The notes under the pieces: generated by a model | What the model saw: the letters and a program-made list of their open reading frames with translations, nothing else | Databases searched by the model: none | What the model was told of the DNA's origin: nothing | Part shown: one piece after another, positions 50,485 through 59,576 of the stretch | Layout of the letters: every line of letters starts with the position of its first letter | Numbering within the stretch: the stretch's first letter is position 1 | Made by a program: the position numbers and the translations under genes | Assembly (NCBI RefSeq): GCF_002119765.1 | Contig: NZ_CP021112.1 | Location: forward strand, 1,296,501-1,360,500 | Direction of reading: 5' to 3' | From: Pseudorhodoplanes sinuspersici | Lineage (GTDB): Bacteria > Pseudomonadota > Alphaproteobacteria > Rhizobiales > Xanthobacteraceae | DNA length: 64,000 nucleotides

Positions 50485-51752
50485 TGACAAACGCCCTTCA
50501 AAACGCAGCGCAGAATTTGCCAGCGGCTGAAGCGCCGGCCCGCGATGAGCACATCGCGCCGGCGCCACGCATTTCCATTCAGGCCTTCTGCGAATCGGTG
50601 GAAACCGCGGCGGCCGTGCAATCGGCCGGCGAGGATCGCCGCATGGCCAAGGCGCATCTGAAGATTCAGATGGGCGGCATGACAGCGGCCACCGAGGCCT
50701 ATCGCTCGGCGCCAACGCCCAACGTCATCATTCTGGAATTCGAGCAGCGGCCCGACATCATCCTTGCCGGTCTCGATTCACTGGCGGAAGTTTGCGACCC
50801 CGGCACGCGAGTCATCGTCATCGGCAGACACAACGACGTGACGCTGTATCGGGAACTGGTTCGCCGCGGCATCAGCGATTACCTGATCGCGCCCGTCAAC
50901 ACGCTGGATATCGTACGCTCCGTGTGCAGCCTTTACTCCGCGCCCGATGCGAAGCCGGTCGGCCGCATTCTGGCGGTCATCGGCGCGAAAGGCGGCGTTG
51001 GCGCATCGACCATCGCGCATAACGTCGCCTGGTCGATCGCGCGCGATCTGTCGCTGGATTCGGTCGTCACCGATCTCGACCTCGCTTTCGGCACGGCCGG
51101 ACTGGATTACAATCAGGACCCGCCGCAAGGCATCGCCGATGCCGTCTTTTCGCCCGAACGCGTCGACACCAACTTCGTCGACCGGCTGCTGGCGAAATGC
51201 TCCGACAATCTCAGTCTGCTGGCTGCGCCGGCGACGCTCGAACGCGTCTATGATTTTGGCGCCGATGCATTCGACGCGATCTTCGATTCGCTCCGCGCCA
51301 CGGTGCCATGCATCGTTCTCGACGTTCCGCATCAATGGACCGGCTGGACCCAGCGCACGCTCCTCGCCGCCGATGATATCCTGATCGTCGCCACGCCGGA
51401 TCTCGCCAGCCTGCGCAACGCCAAGAACCTTGTCGATTATCTCAAGACCGCGCGGGTGAACGATCACCGGCCGTTCTATGTTTTGAACCAGGTCGGCGTG
51501 CCGAAGCGTCCTGAAATCAAGCCGTCGGACTTCGCCAAGGCGCTGGACGATCACCCGGCCGCCATTATTCCTTTCGAGCCGCAACTGTTCGGAACGGCCG
51601 CGAATAACGGCCAGATGATCGCTGAAGTTTCGAACGGCCACAAAGTCGCGGAGACGTTCCGTCAGCTCGCGCAAGTGATGACCGGACGCTCCGAGGCAAA
51701 GAAATCCAAAGCCGGATTGTTCGGGCCGATCCTGGAGATGCTGCGCAAGTAG
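50484..51752 (+). CDS. cpaE: Pilus localisation ATPase CpaE (TadZ-like)
   Basis: 422 residues. A degenerate receiver-like N-domain (NVIILEFEQRPDIILAGLDSLAEVCDPGTRVIVIGRHNDVTLYREL) at about 70-155. Then a ParA/MinD-type ATPase with GAKGGVGASTIAHNVAW near residue 170: the signature Lys is kept and the second P-loop Lys is Ala, as in many CpaE proteins. It positions the pilus machine at the pole. Starts at TGATG with cpaD. Confidence 0.93.
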   Translation: MTNALQNAAQNLPAAEAPARDEHIAPAPRISIQAFCESVETAAAVQSAGEDRRMAKAHLKIQMGGMTAATEAYRSAPTPNVIILEFEQRPDIILAGLDSLAEVCDPGTRVIVIGRHNDVTLYRELVRRGISDYLIAPVNTLDIVRSVCSLYSAPDAKPVGRILAVIGAKGGVGASTIAHNVAWSIARDLSLDSVVTDLDLAFGTAGLDYNQDPPQGIADAVFSPERVDTNFVDRLLAKCSDNLSLLAAPATLERVYDFGADAFDAIFDSLRATVPCIVLDVPHQWTGWTQRTLLAADDILIVATPDLASLRNAKNLVDYLKTARVNDHRPFYVLNQVGVPKRPEIKPSDFAKALDDHPAAIIPFEPQLFGTAANNGQMIAEVSNGHKVAETFRQLAQVMTGRSEAKKSKAGLFGPILEMLRK

Positions 51753-51782
51753 TCGGTCTGGCGTTGTACGGAGTAACGAGTC

Positions 51783-53312
51783 GTGTTTGGAAAGCGTAAT
51801 CAATCCGGCCCCGGCGCCGCACCGCCTCATGTTCCCGCGAGCGGCGCAACGCTCGCGCCCACGCAAAAGCCGATCGCGGCGCCCGCGCCGATGCCGTCGC
51901 AAGGCTCCAGTGACGGACGAGCCCCGCTGCCGGCAACGGGCTTGGGCGCATCGCTTCTGTCTGCGCCGACGTCACCGCAAAAGACCGCTCCCATTACGGC
52001 AACCGACAGCAGGCGGTCGGAATCCTACTACGAAGTGAAAGGGACCATTTTCGGCGCCCTGATCGAAGCGATCGATCTTGCACAGCTCGCGCGTCTCGAT
52101 GCCGATGCCGCACGCGAGGAAATTCGCGACATCGTCAACGAAATCATCGCCATCAAGAATGTCGTGATGTCGATTTCCGAGCAGGAAGAACTGCTCGACG
52201 ACATCTGCAACGACGTTCTCGGCTATGGACCGCTGGAACCGCTGCTCGCACGCGACGACATCGCCGATATCATGGTGAATGGGTCGGGAACGGTCTATAT
52301 CGAAGTCGCTGGCAAGATTAACCGGACGGGCATCCGCTTCCGCGACAACCAGCAGCTTCTGAATATCTGTCAGCGTATCGTCAGTCAGGTCGGCCGCCGT
52401 GTCGATGAATCCTCACCGATCTGCGACGCACGCTTGCCCGACGGCTCGCGCGTCAACGCCATCGTGCCGCCGCTGGCGATCGACGGCCCTGCGCTAACCA
52501 TCCGCAAGTTCAAGAAGGACAAGCTGACCCTCGATCAGCTCACCCGCTTCGGCACGATCACGCCAGAAGGCGCGGAAATCCTCAAAATCATCGGCCGCTG
52601 CCGCGTCAACTCGATTGTGTCCGGCGGTACCGGCTCCGGCAAGACCACGCTCTTGAACTGTCTGACGCAGTTCATCGACGACGACGAACGCATCATTACC
52701 TGCGAAGACGCCGCCGAACTGCAACTGCAGCAGCCGCATGTGGTGCGGCTGGAAACGCGGCCGCCCAATCTCGAAGGCGAAGGCCAGGTCACCATGCGCG
52801 ATCTGGTGAAGAACTGTCTGCGTATGCGGCCCGAACGCATCATCGTCGGCGAAGTGCGCGGACCTGAAGCCTTCGACCTGCTTCAGGCCATGAATACCGG
52901 CCATGACGGTTCGATGGGAACGCTGCATGCCAACTCGCCGCGTGAAGCCTTGTCGCGTATCGAATCGATGATCACCATGGGCGGCTTTTCGCTCCCGTCG
53001 AAGACCATCCGCGAAATGATCTGCTCCTCGGTCGACGTCATCATCCAGGCGGCGCGCCTCCGCGATGGTTCCCGCCGTATCACGCACATCACCGAAGTGC
53101 TCGGCATGGAAGGCGACGTCATCATCACGCAGGATCTGTTCGTCTACGACATGATCGGCGAAGACGCGCACGGCAACCTGATCGGCCGGCATCGCTCCAC
53201 CGGCATCGGCCGGCCGCGATTCTGGGATCGCGCCCGCTATTATGGCGAGGAAAAACGGCTCGCGGCCGCGCTCGACGCGAGCATCATGGCCGACGCGGAC
53301 CTCACGAGCTGA
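51783..53312 (+). CDS. cpaF: Pilus secretion ATPase CpaF (TadA)
   Basis: 509 residues with a GTG start. Pro/Ala-rich N-terminal 75 residues, then the VirB11/TadA fold: [32 protein letters not shown], Walker [14 protein letters not shown] near residue 280, Asp box [20 protein letters not shown] and Walker [38 protein letters not shown]. It powers pilus assembly and retraction. Confidence 0.95.
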   Translation: MFGKRNQSGPGAAPPHVPASGATLAPTQKPIAAPAPMPSQGSSDGRAPLPATGLGASLLSAPTSPQKTAPITATDSRRSESYYEVKGTIFGALIEAIDLAQLARLDADAAREEIRDIVNEIIAIKNVVMSISEQEELLDDICNDVLGYGPLEPLLARDDIADIMVNGSGTVYIEVAGKINRTGIRFRDNQQLLNICQRIVSQVGRRVDESSPICDARLPDGSRVNAIVPPLAIDGPALTIRKFKKDKLTLDQLTRFGTITPEGAEILKIIGRCRVNSIVSGGTGSGKTTLLNCLTQFIDDDERIITCEDAAELQLQQPHVVRLETRPPNLEGEGQVTMRDLVKNCLRMRPERIIVGEVRGPEAFDLLQAMNTGHDGSMGTLHANSPREALSRIESMITMGGFSLPSKTIREMICSSVDVIIQAARLRDGSRRITHITEVLGMEGDVIITQDLFVYDMIGEDAHGNLIGRHRSTGIGRPRFWDRARYYGEEKRLAAALDASIMADADLTS

Positions 53313-53317
53313 CCTCA

Positions 53318-54301
53318 ATGTTTGGCGAGCTCAACCAGACCCTGCTCCTGTTCATCCTCGCCGCCATCGCGGTCGGCGGTCTGGCATGGGTGTTCGTTTA
53401 TCCGATCCTGTCCGGTGAGCGCGCCGTCGAAAAGCGCACCGCCAGCGTCGCGCAACATCAGCCGGCGCAACGCATTGTGCGCGGCAGCCAGAAAACGCGG
53501 CGCGAGCAGGTCGAAGAATCGCTGAAGGAGCTTGAACAAAAGGAACAGAAGAACCGCAGATTGTCGCTGTCGCAGCGGATCTCCCAAGCCGGCCTCACCT
53601 GGTCGAAGCGACAATACATCCTTGTTAGCGCGGGCTTCGGCATCGTCGCATTTCTCACTGTTCTGGGCATGGGTCTTGGTCTGCTCCCGGCTTTGGGGCT
53701 CGGCTTCGCCGCATCCTTCGGCCTGCCCTATTGGATGCTGTCCTGGCTCAAGAAGCGGCGCGAGAACCGCTTTCTCGATGTCTTCCCCGATGCGGTCGAC
53801 GTCATCGTGCGCGGTATCAAGTCGGGCCTGCCGCTGGCGGACAGTTTGCGCATGATCGCGGCAGAGGGGCAGGAGCCTGTGAAAAGCGAATTCAAAACCA
53901 TTCTGGAAACGCAGGCGATCGGCATTCCGCTCGGCGAAGCCTGCCAGAAGCTCTACGAACGAATTCCCCTGCCGGAAGCCAATTTCTTCGGCATCGTCAT
54001 CTCCATTCAGCAAAAGGCCGGCGGCAATCTCTCCGAAGCGCTCGGCAACCTCTCCAAGGTGCTGCGCGATCGCAAGAAGATGAAGGCCAAGATCCAGGCG
54101 ATGTCGATGGAGGCGAAAGCCTCTGCCGCCATTATCGGTTCCTTGCCGCCGGCGGTGATGGGACTCGTATGGATGTCGAGCCCCAAATACATCGAACTGC
54201 TTTGGACACACCCAACCGGACAATTAATGCTTCTCGGCAGCGCCGTCTGGATGATCATCGGCTGTCTTGTCATGAAGAAGATGATCAATTTCGATTTCTA
54301 A
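53318..54301 (+). CDS. tadB: Inner-membrane platform protein TadB
   Basis: 327 residues of the GspF-like family. N-terminal helix, basic linker (TRREQVEESLKELEQKEQKN), two helices, then the T2SSF domain RENRFLDVFPDAVDVIVRGIKSGLPLADSLRMIA...IQQKAGGNLSEALGNLSKVLRDRKKMKAKIQAMSMEAKASA. It begins 5 bases after cpaF. Unlike most loci, 231 bases with two hairpins separate it from tadC. Confidence 0.93.
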   Translation: MFGELNQTLLLFILAAIAVGGLAWVFVYPILSGERAVEKRTASVAQHQPAQRIVRGSQKTRREQVEESLKELEQKEQKNRRLSLSQRISQAGLTWSKRQYILVSAGFGIVAFLTVLGMGLGLLPALGLGFAASFGLPYWMLSWLKKRRENRFLDVFPDAVDVIVRGIKSGLPLADSLRMIAAEGQEPVKSEFKTILETQAIGIPLGEACQKLYERIPLPEANFFGIVISIQQKAGGNLSEALGNLSKVLRDRKKMKAKIQAMSMEAKASAAIIGSLPPAVMGLVWMSSPKYIELLWTHPTGQLMLLGSAVWMIIGCLVMKKMINFDF

Positions 54302-54346
54302 CGCTTGACGCCAAAGAGTGTGATGCAGGTTTTCGGATGATCATGC

Positions 54347-54425
54347 CTAGTGCCGCGATTTTGAAGTTCCTGCACCATTTGCAGCAAGCTCCTGTCAGGA
54401 ACTTCAAAATCAAAAGCGGCACTAG
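54347..54425. repeat. Long hairpin A between tadB and tadC
   Basis: 79 bases. CTAGTGCCGC pairs with GCGGCACTAG and ATTTTGAAGTTCCT with AGGAACTTCAAAAT, giving 24 paired bases per arm with small bulges and a loop of about 25. A copy of the same design with other inner bases follows at 54439. Confidence 0.95.
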
Positions 54426-54438
54426 AATCATAGACTTG

Positions 54439-54515
54439 CTAGTGCACCTTTGTTTCCGAAGTTCGTGTTTGAGATCGCCGCAGATACGGCACGAACTTCG
54501 GAAACGGTGCACTAG
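54439..54515. repeat. Long hairpin B between tadB and tadC
   Basis: 77 bases. CTAGTGCACC pairs with GGTGCACTAG and GTTTCCGAAGTTCGTG with CACGAACTTCGGAAAC: 26 perfect pairs, a TTT bulge and a loop of about 22. It shares the CTAGTGC termini and GAAGTTC core with hairpin A and ends 17 bases before tadC. Confidence 0.95.
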
Positions 54516-54532
54516 GTTATGAGTGAACGAAA

Positions 54533-55507
54533 ATGACTCAACTCCTGATGGGCATTTTGCAGGACTCCCGGCTTCTGGCGATGATCCTCGCCGGCGTCGC
54601 CGCGATTGCGACCGTGATCACACTGGCCATGCCGCTTCTGGTTTCGGATCCGCTGCCGCGGCGCATGAAGTCGGTGGCGCTGGAGCGCGACAAGATCCGC
54701 CAGCGCGAACGCGAGCGGATGGCGCGCGGCGACAAGATATCTCTGCGTCAGAGCCCGAAACAATACATGCAGCACGCGGTGGAGAGGTTCCAACTCGCCA
54801 AATGGGTCGGTCAGGAGGAGGCCCGCGAAAAGCTGGTGCAGGCGGGTTATCGCGGCCAGGCGCCCTACGTCACCTATCTGTTCTTCCGCATGGTGATGCC
54901 GATCGCCGCATTGCTGATCACTCCGCTCTATGTGTTTTTCATCCTGAATCTGGCCTATCCGTTGCCGATCAAGATCGGCATCTGCCTGTTCGCGGTCTAT
55001 CTCGGCATGCAGGTGCCGTGGCTGTTTCTCAAGAACAAAATTCAGAAACGCCAATTGTCGATCCGCCGCGCCTTTCCCGATGCGCTTGATCTGATGTTGA
55101 TCTGCGTGGAATCGGGCATGTCGATCGAAGCCGCCTTCAAGAAGGTCAGTGACGAGATCGGCTCGCAATCGATCGCACTGGCGGAAGAGCTGACACTGAC
55201 GACCGCCGAATTGTCCTATCTTCCGGATCGCCGCCAGGCCTATGAGAATCTTGCCAAGCGCACAGATCTGGAGGGCGTGAAGTCGGTTTGCGTGGCCTTG
55301 CAGCAGGCGGAACGTTACGGCACGCCGCTCGGTCAGACCCTGCGGGTGCTGGCGCAGGAAAATCGCGACATGCGCATGAATGAAGCCGAGAAGAAGGCTG
55401 CCGGACTGCCGCCGAAACTGACCGTGCCGATGATCCTGTTCTTCCTGCCGGTGCTGTTCATCGTCATTCTCGGACCGGCGGCCATCCGGGTAATGGGGCT
55501 GCAATAA
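54533..55507 (+). CDS. tadC: Inner-membrane platform protein TadC
   Basis: 324 residues, partner of TadB. Two N-terminal membrane segments, then the T2SSF-type domain: RAFPDALDLMLICVESGMSIEAAFKKVSDEIGSQSIALAEELTLTTAELSYLPDRRQAYENLAKRTDLEGVKSVCVALQQAERYGTPLGQTLRVLA. C-terminal helix LFFLPVLFIVILGPA. The promoter or its read-through must pass two long hairpins. Confidence 0.93.
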   Translation: MTQLLMGILQDSRLLAMILAGVAAIATVITLAMPLLVSDPLPRRMKSVALERDKIRQRERERMARGDKISLRQSPKQYMQHAVERFQLAKWVGQEEAREKLVQAGYRGQAPYVTYLFFRMVMPIAALLITPLYVFFILNLAYPLPIKIGICLFAVYLGMQVPWLFLKNKIQKRQLSIRRAFPDALDLMLICVESGMSIEAAFKKVSDEIGSQSIALAEELTLTTAELSYLPDRRQAYENLAKRTDLEGVKSVCVALQQAERYGTPLGQTLRVLAQENRDMRMNEAEKKAAGLPPKLTVPMILFFLPVLFIVILGPAAIRVMGLQ

Positions 55508-55513
55508 CGGACA

Positions 55514-56353
55514 CTATTCAGCCGTCCGGTTCGCCGCTTGCTGCTGCAGCATCCGCGGCGACGGCTTGCCTTTCTTGGTATCGTTGGCGCTCTTTTCCGC
55601 AGCCAGCATGTGCCGCAGATCGGCAACATTGGCGGCCGCTTCCTCCGGCGAAAGATCGGCCCGCATGATGTCTTCCGCTTCTTGAAAGCGACCCTGCAAG
55701 CCGACGACCAGCGCCAGATTTTGGCGCACGCGCGGCTCCTTGCTCGAATAGGCATTCGCACGCCGCAGTGTAGCCTCGGCCTCACGCAAATTCTTCGAGA
55801 GCGCGTAGGAGAGACCGAGATTGGACATCACGGACGGTTCGTCCGGAACGATCTTCAGCGCACTCATATAATAGCGGCGCGCATCGTCATGCTTCCCCAT
55901 CTGGTCGAGCACGGCACCCTGCGCCGACAGAATGCGCCAATCCGGCTGGTCCGGCGTATGTGCGCGGCTCAGCACATCAAGCGCCTGGCCGTAGTTGCCG
56001 GTATCGGCGAGGGCCCGGCCATACGCCCCCAGCACCTGCATATTGTTCTGATTGTGGATCGAGGATTGCTCGAGCACGGCCACCGCCTGTTCGCGCTGGC
56101 CGGTGGAGCGCAAGGCCTGCGCATAATTCACCGCGGCTTCGGGATTTTTCGGGTCCCTGCGATAGCGTTCGCCCCAGGCGTCCACATCGCGGCGCCATTC
56201 GGCCTCCGTCCGGGACCCGGACGATGCGACGATCGAGCCTGTCGTGTCCGCCGTGCGGGTCGTCTTGCAGCCGGCCATCGTGAGAGCAGCCAGGATGGCC
56301 ATCGAGGCCAGCAGGTGACCCTTGGACAGGGCTTTGAACTTGCTACGATACAT
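55514..56353 (-). CDS. tadD: TPR lipoprotein TadD
   Basis: 279 residues from MYRSKFKALSKG (ATG 56351-56353), lipobox LTMAGC near residue 29. Several tetratricopeptide-like repeats (NYAQALRSTGQREQAVAVLEQ, AYGRALADTGNYGQALDVLSRAHT, SNLGLSYALSKNLREAEATLRRA). It faces tadC (6 bases apart). The equivalent in other Tad loci stabilises the secretin. Confidence 0.88.
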   Translation of the reverse strand: MYRSKFKALSKGHLLASMAILAALTMAGCKTTRTADTTGSIVASSGSRTEAEWRRDVDAWGERYRRDPKNPEAAVNYAQALRSTGQREQAVAVLEQSSIHNQNNMQVLGAYGRALADTGNYGQALDVLSRAHTPDQPDWRILSAQGAVLDQMGKHDDARRYYMSALKIVPDEPSVMSNLGLSYALSKNLREAEATLRRANAYSSKEPRVRQNLALVVGLQGRFQEAEDIMRADLSPEEAAANVADLRHMLAAEKSANDTKKGKPSPRMLQQQAANRTAE

Positions 56354-56411
56354 GACGCGCCTCGATCGGCGATAACGATCACCAGACGCCTCGTTCAATA
56401 AACTGTTAACC

Positions 56412-56426
56412 CTAACGGCTGGTTAA
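56412..56426. promoter_or_regulatory. CtrA-like site before tadD
   Basis: CTAA-CGGCTGG-TTAA, one mismatch from TTAA-N7-TTAA, with a TTAACC just before it (56406). It lies 59 bases upstream of tadD and 81 upstream of the aminopeptidase gene, so its target is not certain. Confidence 0.35.
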
Positions 56427-56506
56427 GGAACCTCGTGCCAAGAGAGTTTCAGGACGACATCGTGCTCAGTTGGAATCGCAGCGCGTGACCCGATAAGAAA
56501 GTGCCC

Positions 56507-57880
56507 ATGCAGTCGATCTTTACCGAAGCCAGCCCATCCGCCATCCCGATCTGGTTCGTCACCAAGGCCACATGGCCGGAGATTCGCGCCAATCTCCCTA
56601 TGCCCGCGCAAGCTTTTGCCGAAGCGGCCGGATTCGAGCCGAAAACCGGGCGCACTCTCGCCGTTCCCTCAGCCGATGGCAGCATCGCCGCTATTCTGTT
56701 CGGGATCGAAAAGAAGAAAGCGGACGCCAATCCGCTCCTCCCCGGCAATCTTCCCGGTCTCCTGCCCGCCGGCACCTATCGCTTCGCCAATGATCCGCAC
56801 GACCCGCGTATCGCCGCGCTCGCCTTCGCGTTCGGCAGCTATCGTTTCGAGCGCTATCGCAAGCCGAACGGCAAGGAGATCAAGCTGGTGCCGCCACACG
56901 GCACCGACGTCGCCGATCTCACCCGCATCGTCGAGGGCGTATTCCTCGCCCGCGATCTCATCAACACGCCGTCGAACGATATGGGCCCGGCGGAATTGCA
57001 TGAGGCCACGCGGCTTCTCGCCGAGCGTCACGATGCCTGGATCGAAGCCGTCACCGACGACGAATTGCTGCTGAAGAATTTCCCGCTGATCCATGCGGTC
57101 GGACGCGCATCGTCACGGCCGCCGCGCCTGATCGACCTGCGCTGGGGCAATCGCTCGCATCCGAAGGTGACGCTGGTCGGCAAGGGCGTCTGTTTCGACA
57201 CCGGCGGCCTCGATCTGAAGCCCGAAAGCGCCATGCTGCTGATGAAGAAGGATATGGGCGGCGCGGCCGCGGTGCTGGCACTCGCGCACATGATTATGGA
57301 TCGCAAGCTGCCGGTATCGCTGCGCGTCCTCATCCCCGCGGTCGAGAATTCGGTGTCCGGTTCGGCGTTCCGTCCGCTCGATATCTACCCCTCGCGCAAG
57401 GGCATCACCGTCGAAGTCGGCAATACCGATGCGGAAGGCCGCCTCGTTCTCGCCGATGCGCTGACGCTCGCCGACGAGGAAGAGCCCGACCTGCTCGTCG
57501 ACATGGGCACGCTGACCGGCGCTGCGCGCGTTGCGCTCGGCCCGGAATTGCCGCCCTTCTATACCGGTGACGACGAACTGGCCGCGGCCGTTGCAAAACA
57601 TGCGATCGCTGAGCGCGATCCGCTGTGGCGGATGCCGCTCTGGGCGCCGTATGAATCGATGCTCGATTCGAAAGTCGCCGACACCAGCAATGTCGGCGGC
57701 AGTTTTGCCGGCTCGATCACCTGCGCGCTGTTCCTGAAGAAATTCGTGTCCGCCGCCAAATCATGGCTGCATGTCGATATCTATGGCTGGACTCCCTCGG
57801 CCAAGCCGGGCCGGCCGGAAGGCGGCGAATGCCAGGCGGCGCGCGCGGTTTATGCGCTGCTCTGCGAACGATATGGATAG
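56507..57880 (+). CDS. M17 family leucyl aminopeptidase
   Basis: 457 residues (ATG 56507; a GTG at 56501 is also open). The zinc-binding catalytic domain has VGKGVCFDTGGLDLKP (first Asp), MKKDMGGAAAVLALA (Lys, Asp) and the family signature NTDAEGRLVLADAL. LLVDMGTLTGAARVALG and NVGGSFAGSITCALFL follow. The N-terminal domain is shorter than in PepA (about 500 residues). Cytosolic peptide turnover. It is followed 6 bases later by the NlpC/P60 gene. Confidence 0.93.
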   Translation: MQSIFTEASPSAIPIWFVTKATWPEIRANLPMPAQAFAEAAGFEPKTGRTLAVPSADGSIAAILFGIEKKKADANPLLPGNLPGLLPAGTYRFANDPHDPRIAALAFAFGSYRFERYRKPNGKEIKLVPPHGTDVADLTRIVEGVFLARDLINTPSNDMGPAELHEATRLLAERHDAWIEAVTDDELLLKNFPLIHAVGRASSRPPRLIDLRWGNRSHPKVTLVGKGVCFDTGGLDLKPESAMLLMKKDMGGAAAVLALAHMIMDRKLPVSLRVLIPAVENSVSGSAFRPLDIYPSRKGITVEVGNTDAEGRLVLADALTLADEEEPDLLVDMGTLTGAARVALGPELPPFYTGDDELAAAVAKHAIAERDPLWRMPLWAPYESMLDSKVADTSNVGGSFAGSITCALFLKKFVSAAKSWLHVDIYGWTPSAKPGRPEGGECQAARAVYALLCERYG

Positions 57881-57886
57881 GACAAC

Positions 57887-58759
57887 GTGAACCTTGACCC
57901 GCGCCTGACGCCGGCCCGCGCCGACCTCGCCGCCAAACATCTTGAAGGCAAGGTCGAAGCCGAACGCTTTGTCGAGGGCACGTTGTGCGAGGTTGTCGAT
58001 CCTGTTGCGCCGGTGCGGCGCGAGCCGCGGCCCGACGCAGCGCAGGACACGCAGGCGCTGAAGGGGGAGCGCGTCATCGTCTACGAAGTCACCGAAGAAG
58101 GCTGGTGCTGGGGCCAGCTTGAGAGCGATGGCTATGTCGGCTGGATTCCAGCCAATGCGATATCAAAGCCCGGCACCGACGCAACCCACAAGGTGACGGC
58201 GCTGAGCACGCTGGTTTTTCCAGCGGCGAATATCAAAATGCCGCCGATCGAAATGCTGCCGTTCGGCGCACGTGTCGCGATTACGCGCATCGAGGAGCCG
58301 TTCGCTGTCACATCCAACGGCGGCTTTATTCCGGCGCGGCACCTTGCGCCCCTTAGCACGTTTGAGAATGATTTCGTGGCCGTTGCGGAACGCTTTCTCG
58401 GCACGCCCTATCTGTGGGGCGGCAAGAGCCATCTCGGCATCGACTGTTCGGGCCTCGTGCAGATCGCCGCGACCGCCTGCGGCGTAACGTGTCCGCGCGA
58501 CAGCGACATGCAGCAGGCATCGCTTGGCGACGCCGTCAGTCTGAGCGGTGCGCTGTCCATGCCGCAACGTGGCGATGCGATGTTCTGGCCGGGCCATGTC
58601 GCTATCGTGCGCGACCGCAAGACCATCATCCACGCCAATGCGTATCATATGGCCGTTGCGATCGAGCCGATCGATCAGGCCATCGCCCGCATCAAGGCGG
58701 CGGGCTCTGCGGTATCGGGCGTGCGGCGTATCCTGTACCGGATGCAATCGGGCGGGTAG
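57887..58759 (+). CDS. NlpC/P60-family (C40) peptidase
   Basis: 290 residues, GTG start. Two SH3-like segments at about 40-150 (GERVIVYEVTEEGWCWGQLESDGYVGWIPANAI). Then the Cys peptidase domain: FLGTPYLWGGKSHLGIDCSGLVQIA with the nucleophile Cys, and QRGDAMFWPGHVAIVRDRKTIIHANAYHM with the His pair. No signal peptide is seen. It probably cuts peptidoglycan stem peptides (gamma-D-Glu to diamino acid) in recycling, consistent with the aminopeptidase partner. Confidence 0.92.
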   Translation: MNLDPRLTPARADLAAKHLEGKVEAERFVEGTLCEVVDPVAPVRREPRPDAAQDTQALKGERVIVYEVTEEGWCWGQLESDGYVGWIPANAISKPGTDATHKVTALSTLVFPAANIKMPPIEMLPFGARVAITRIEEPFAVTSNGGFIPARHLAPLSTFENDFVAVAERFLGTPYLWGGKSHLGIDCSGLVQIAATACGVTCPRDSDMQQASLGDAVSLSGALSMPQRGDAMFWPGHVAIVRDRKTIIHANAYHMAVAIEPIDQAIARIKAAGSAVSGVRRILYRMQSGG

Positions 58760-58782
58760 CGAGAAGATCCGCATCGTTTCTG

Positions 58783-58816
58783 CTTTACCTCCCCCCCCTG
58801 CAAGGGGAAGGTAAAG
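58783..58816. terminator. Hairpin between convergent genes
   Basis: CTTTACCTCCCCCC and GGGGAAGGTAAAG pair with loop ctgcaa. It lies between the NlpC/P60 (plus) and DsbA-like (minus) stops. It resembles half of the CCCTCCCC palindromes at 28294 and 38304, and may terminate both transcripts. Confidence 0.6.
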
Positions 58817-58823
58817 AAAGAAA

Positions 58824-59498
58824 TCAACACACCGCCTTGCCGCATTTGCGGACCTGTTCGACGATGCCCTTGATCGTCTTCTGTCCGGGATGGCCTTGAA
58901 TCGCGACGTCGTGGATCAGATACGATGGCGTCGCTTTCAGCCCGAGCTTGTCGGCAAAGCGCACATGCGCCTTCATGATCTCGGTGATGCCGTCGTCATT
59001 CGCCGCATTGACGATCTTCTGCTGGTCGAGCTTGAACGGCTCCATCGCCGCGAGCGCGCGTTGCCCGTCAATCGTACCGCGGCCTTCATAGAGCTTGCGG
59101 TGATACTGATAGAACGTCGCCGGCGGCACGGCTTTCGAGACCGCAATCTCGACGCGGCCGGCCTGGATCGACGGAATGCCGAGGACCGGGAACGGCACAA
59201 GCACGACGCGCAGTTTCTTGTCGGCCGCGAGCAGCGCATCGATATCGGCCGAAGCTCTCCGGCAATAGGGGCAATTGAGATCGTAGAATTCGACCAGCGT
59301 CACGTCGCCACCCGGATTGGCGGCCACCACAGCACCCGGCAGCTTCTCGGCAGCGGCCGTGCTCGATGGCATGATCTGGTGATTCATGATCGGGCTGCCG
59401 TCATCGGCCGTGATCGGCAGCCGCACCGGCACACCTTGCGCCGATGCCAGATGCGGAGTGAGAACGAAGGCAACAGCAATCAGAAGTCGTTGCATCAT
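58824..59498 (-). CDS. DsbA-family thiol oxidoreductase
   Basis: 224 residues from the MMQRLLIAVAFVLTPHLASAQG signal peptide (start 59498 or 59495). Thioredoxin-like: VTLVEFYDLNCPYCRRASADIDALL with active site CPYC, and LKATPSYLIHD with the cis-Pro loop. A helical insertion lies between. Periplasmic disulfide exchange; ScsC/Com1-like subgroup. It precedes the yej genes only by orientation; 78 bases separate it from the stop of yejF. Confidence 0.9.
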   Translation of the reverse strand: MMQRLLIAVAFVLTPHLASAQGVPVRLPITADDGSPIMNHQIMPSSTAAAEKLPGAVVAANPGGDVTLVEFYDLNCPYCRRASADIDALLAADKKLRVVLVPFPVLGIPSIQAGRVEIAVSKAVPPATFYQYHRKLYEGRGTIDGQRALAAMEPFKLDQQKIVNAANDDGITEIMKAHVRFADKLGLKATPSYLIHDVAIQGHPGQKTIKGIVEQVRKCGKAVC

Positions 59499-59576
59499 TA
59501 TCAAAGCACCTAAGTCAGAGCGTCTTGTGATCCTCACAGACGCGGAACAGGAACCAAAATGGCGTTATGCCGAAGC

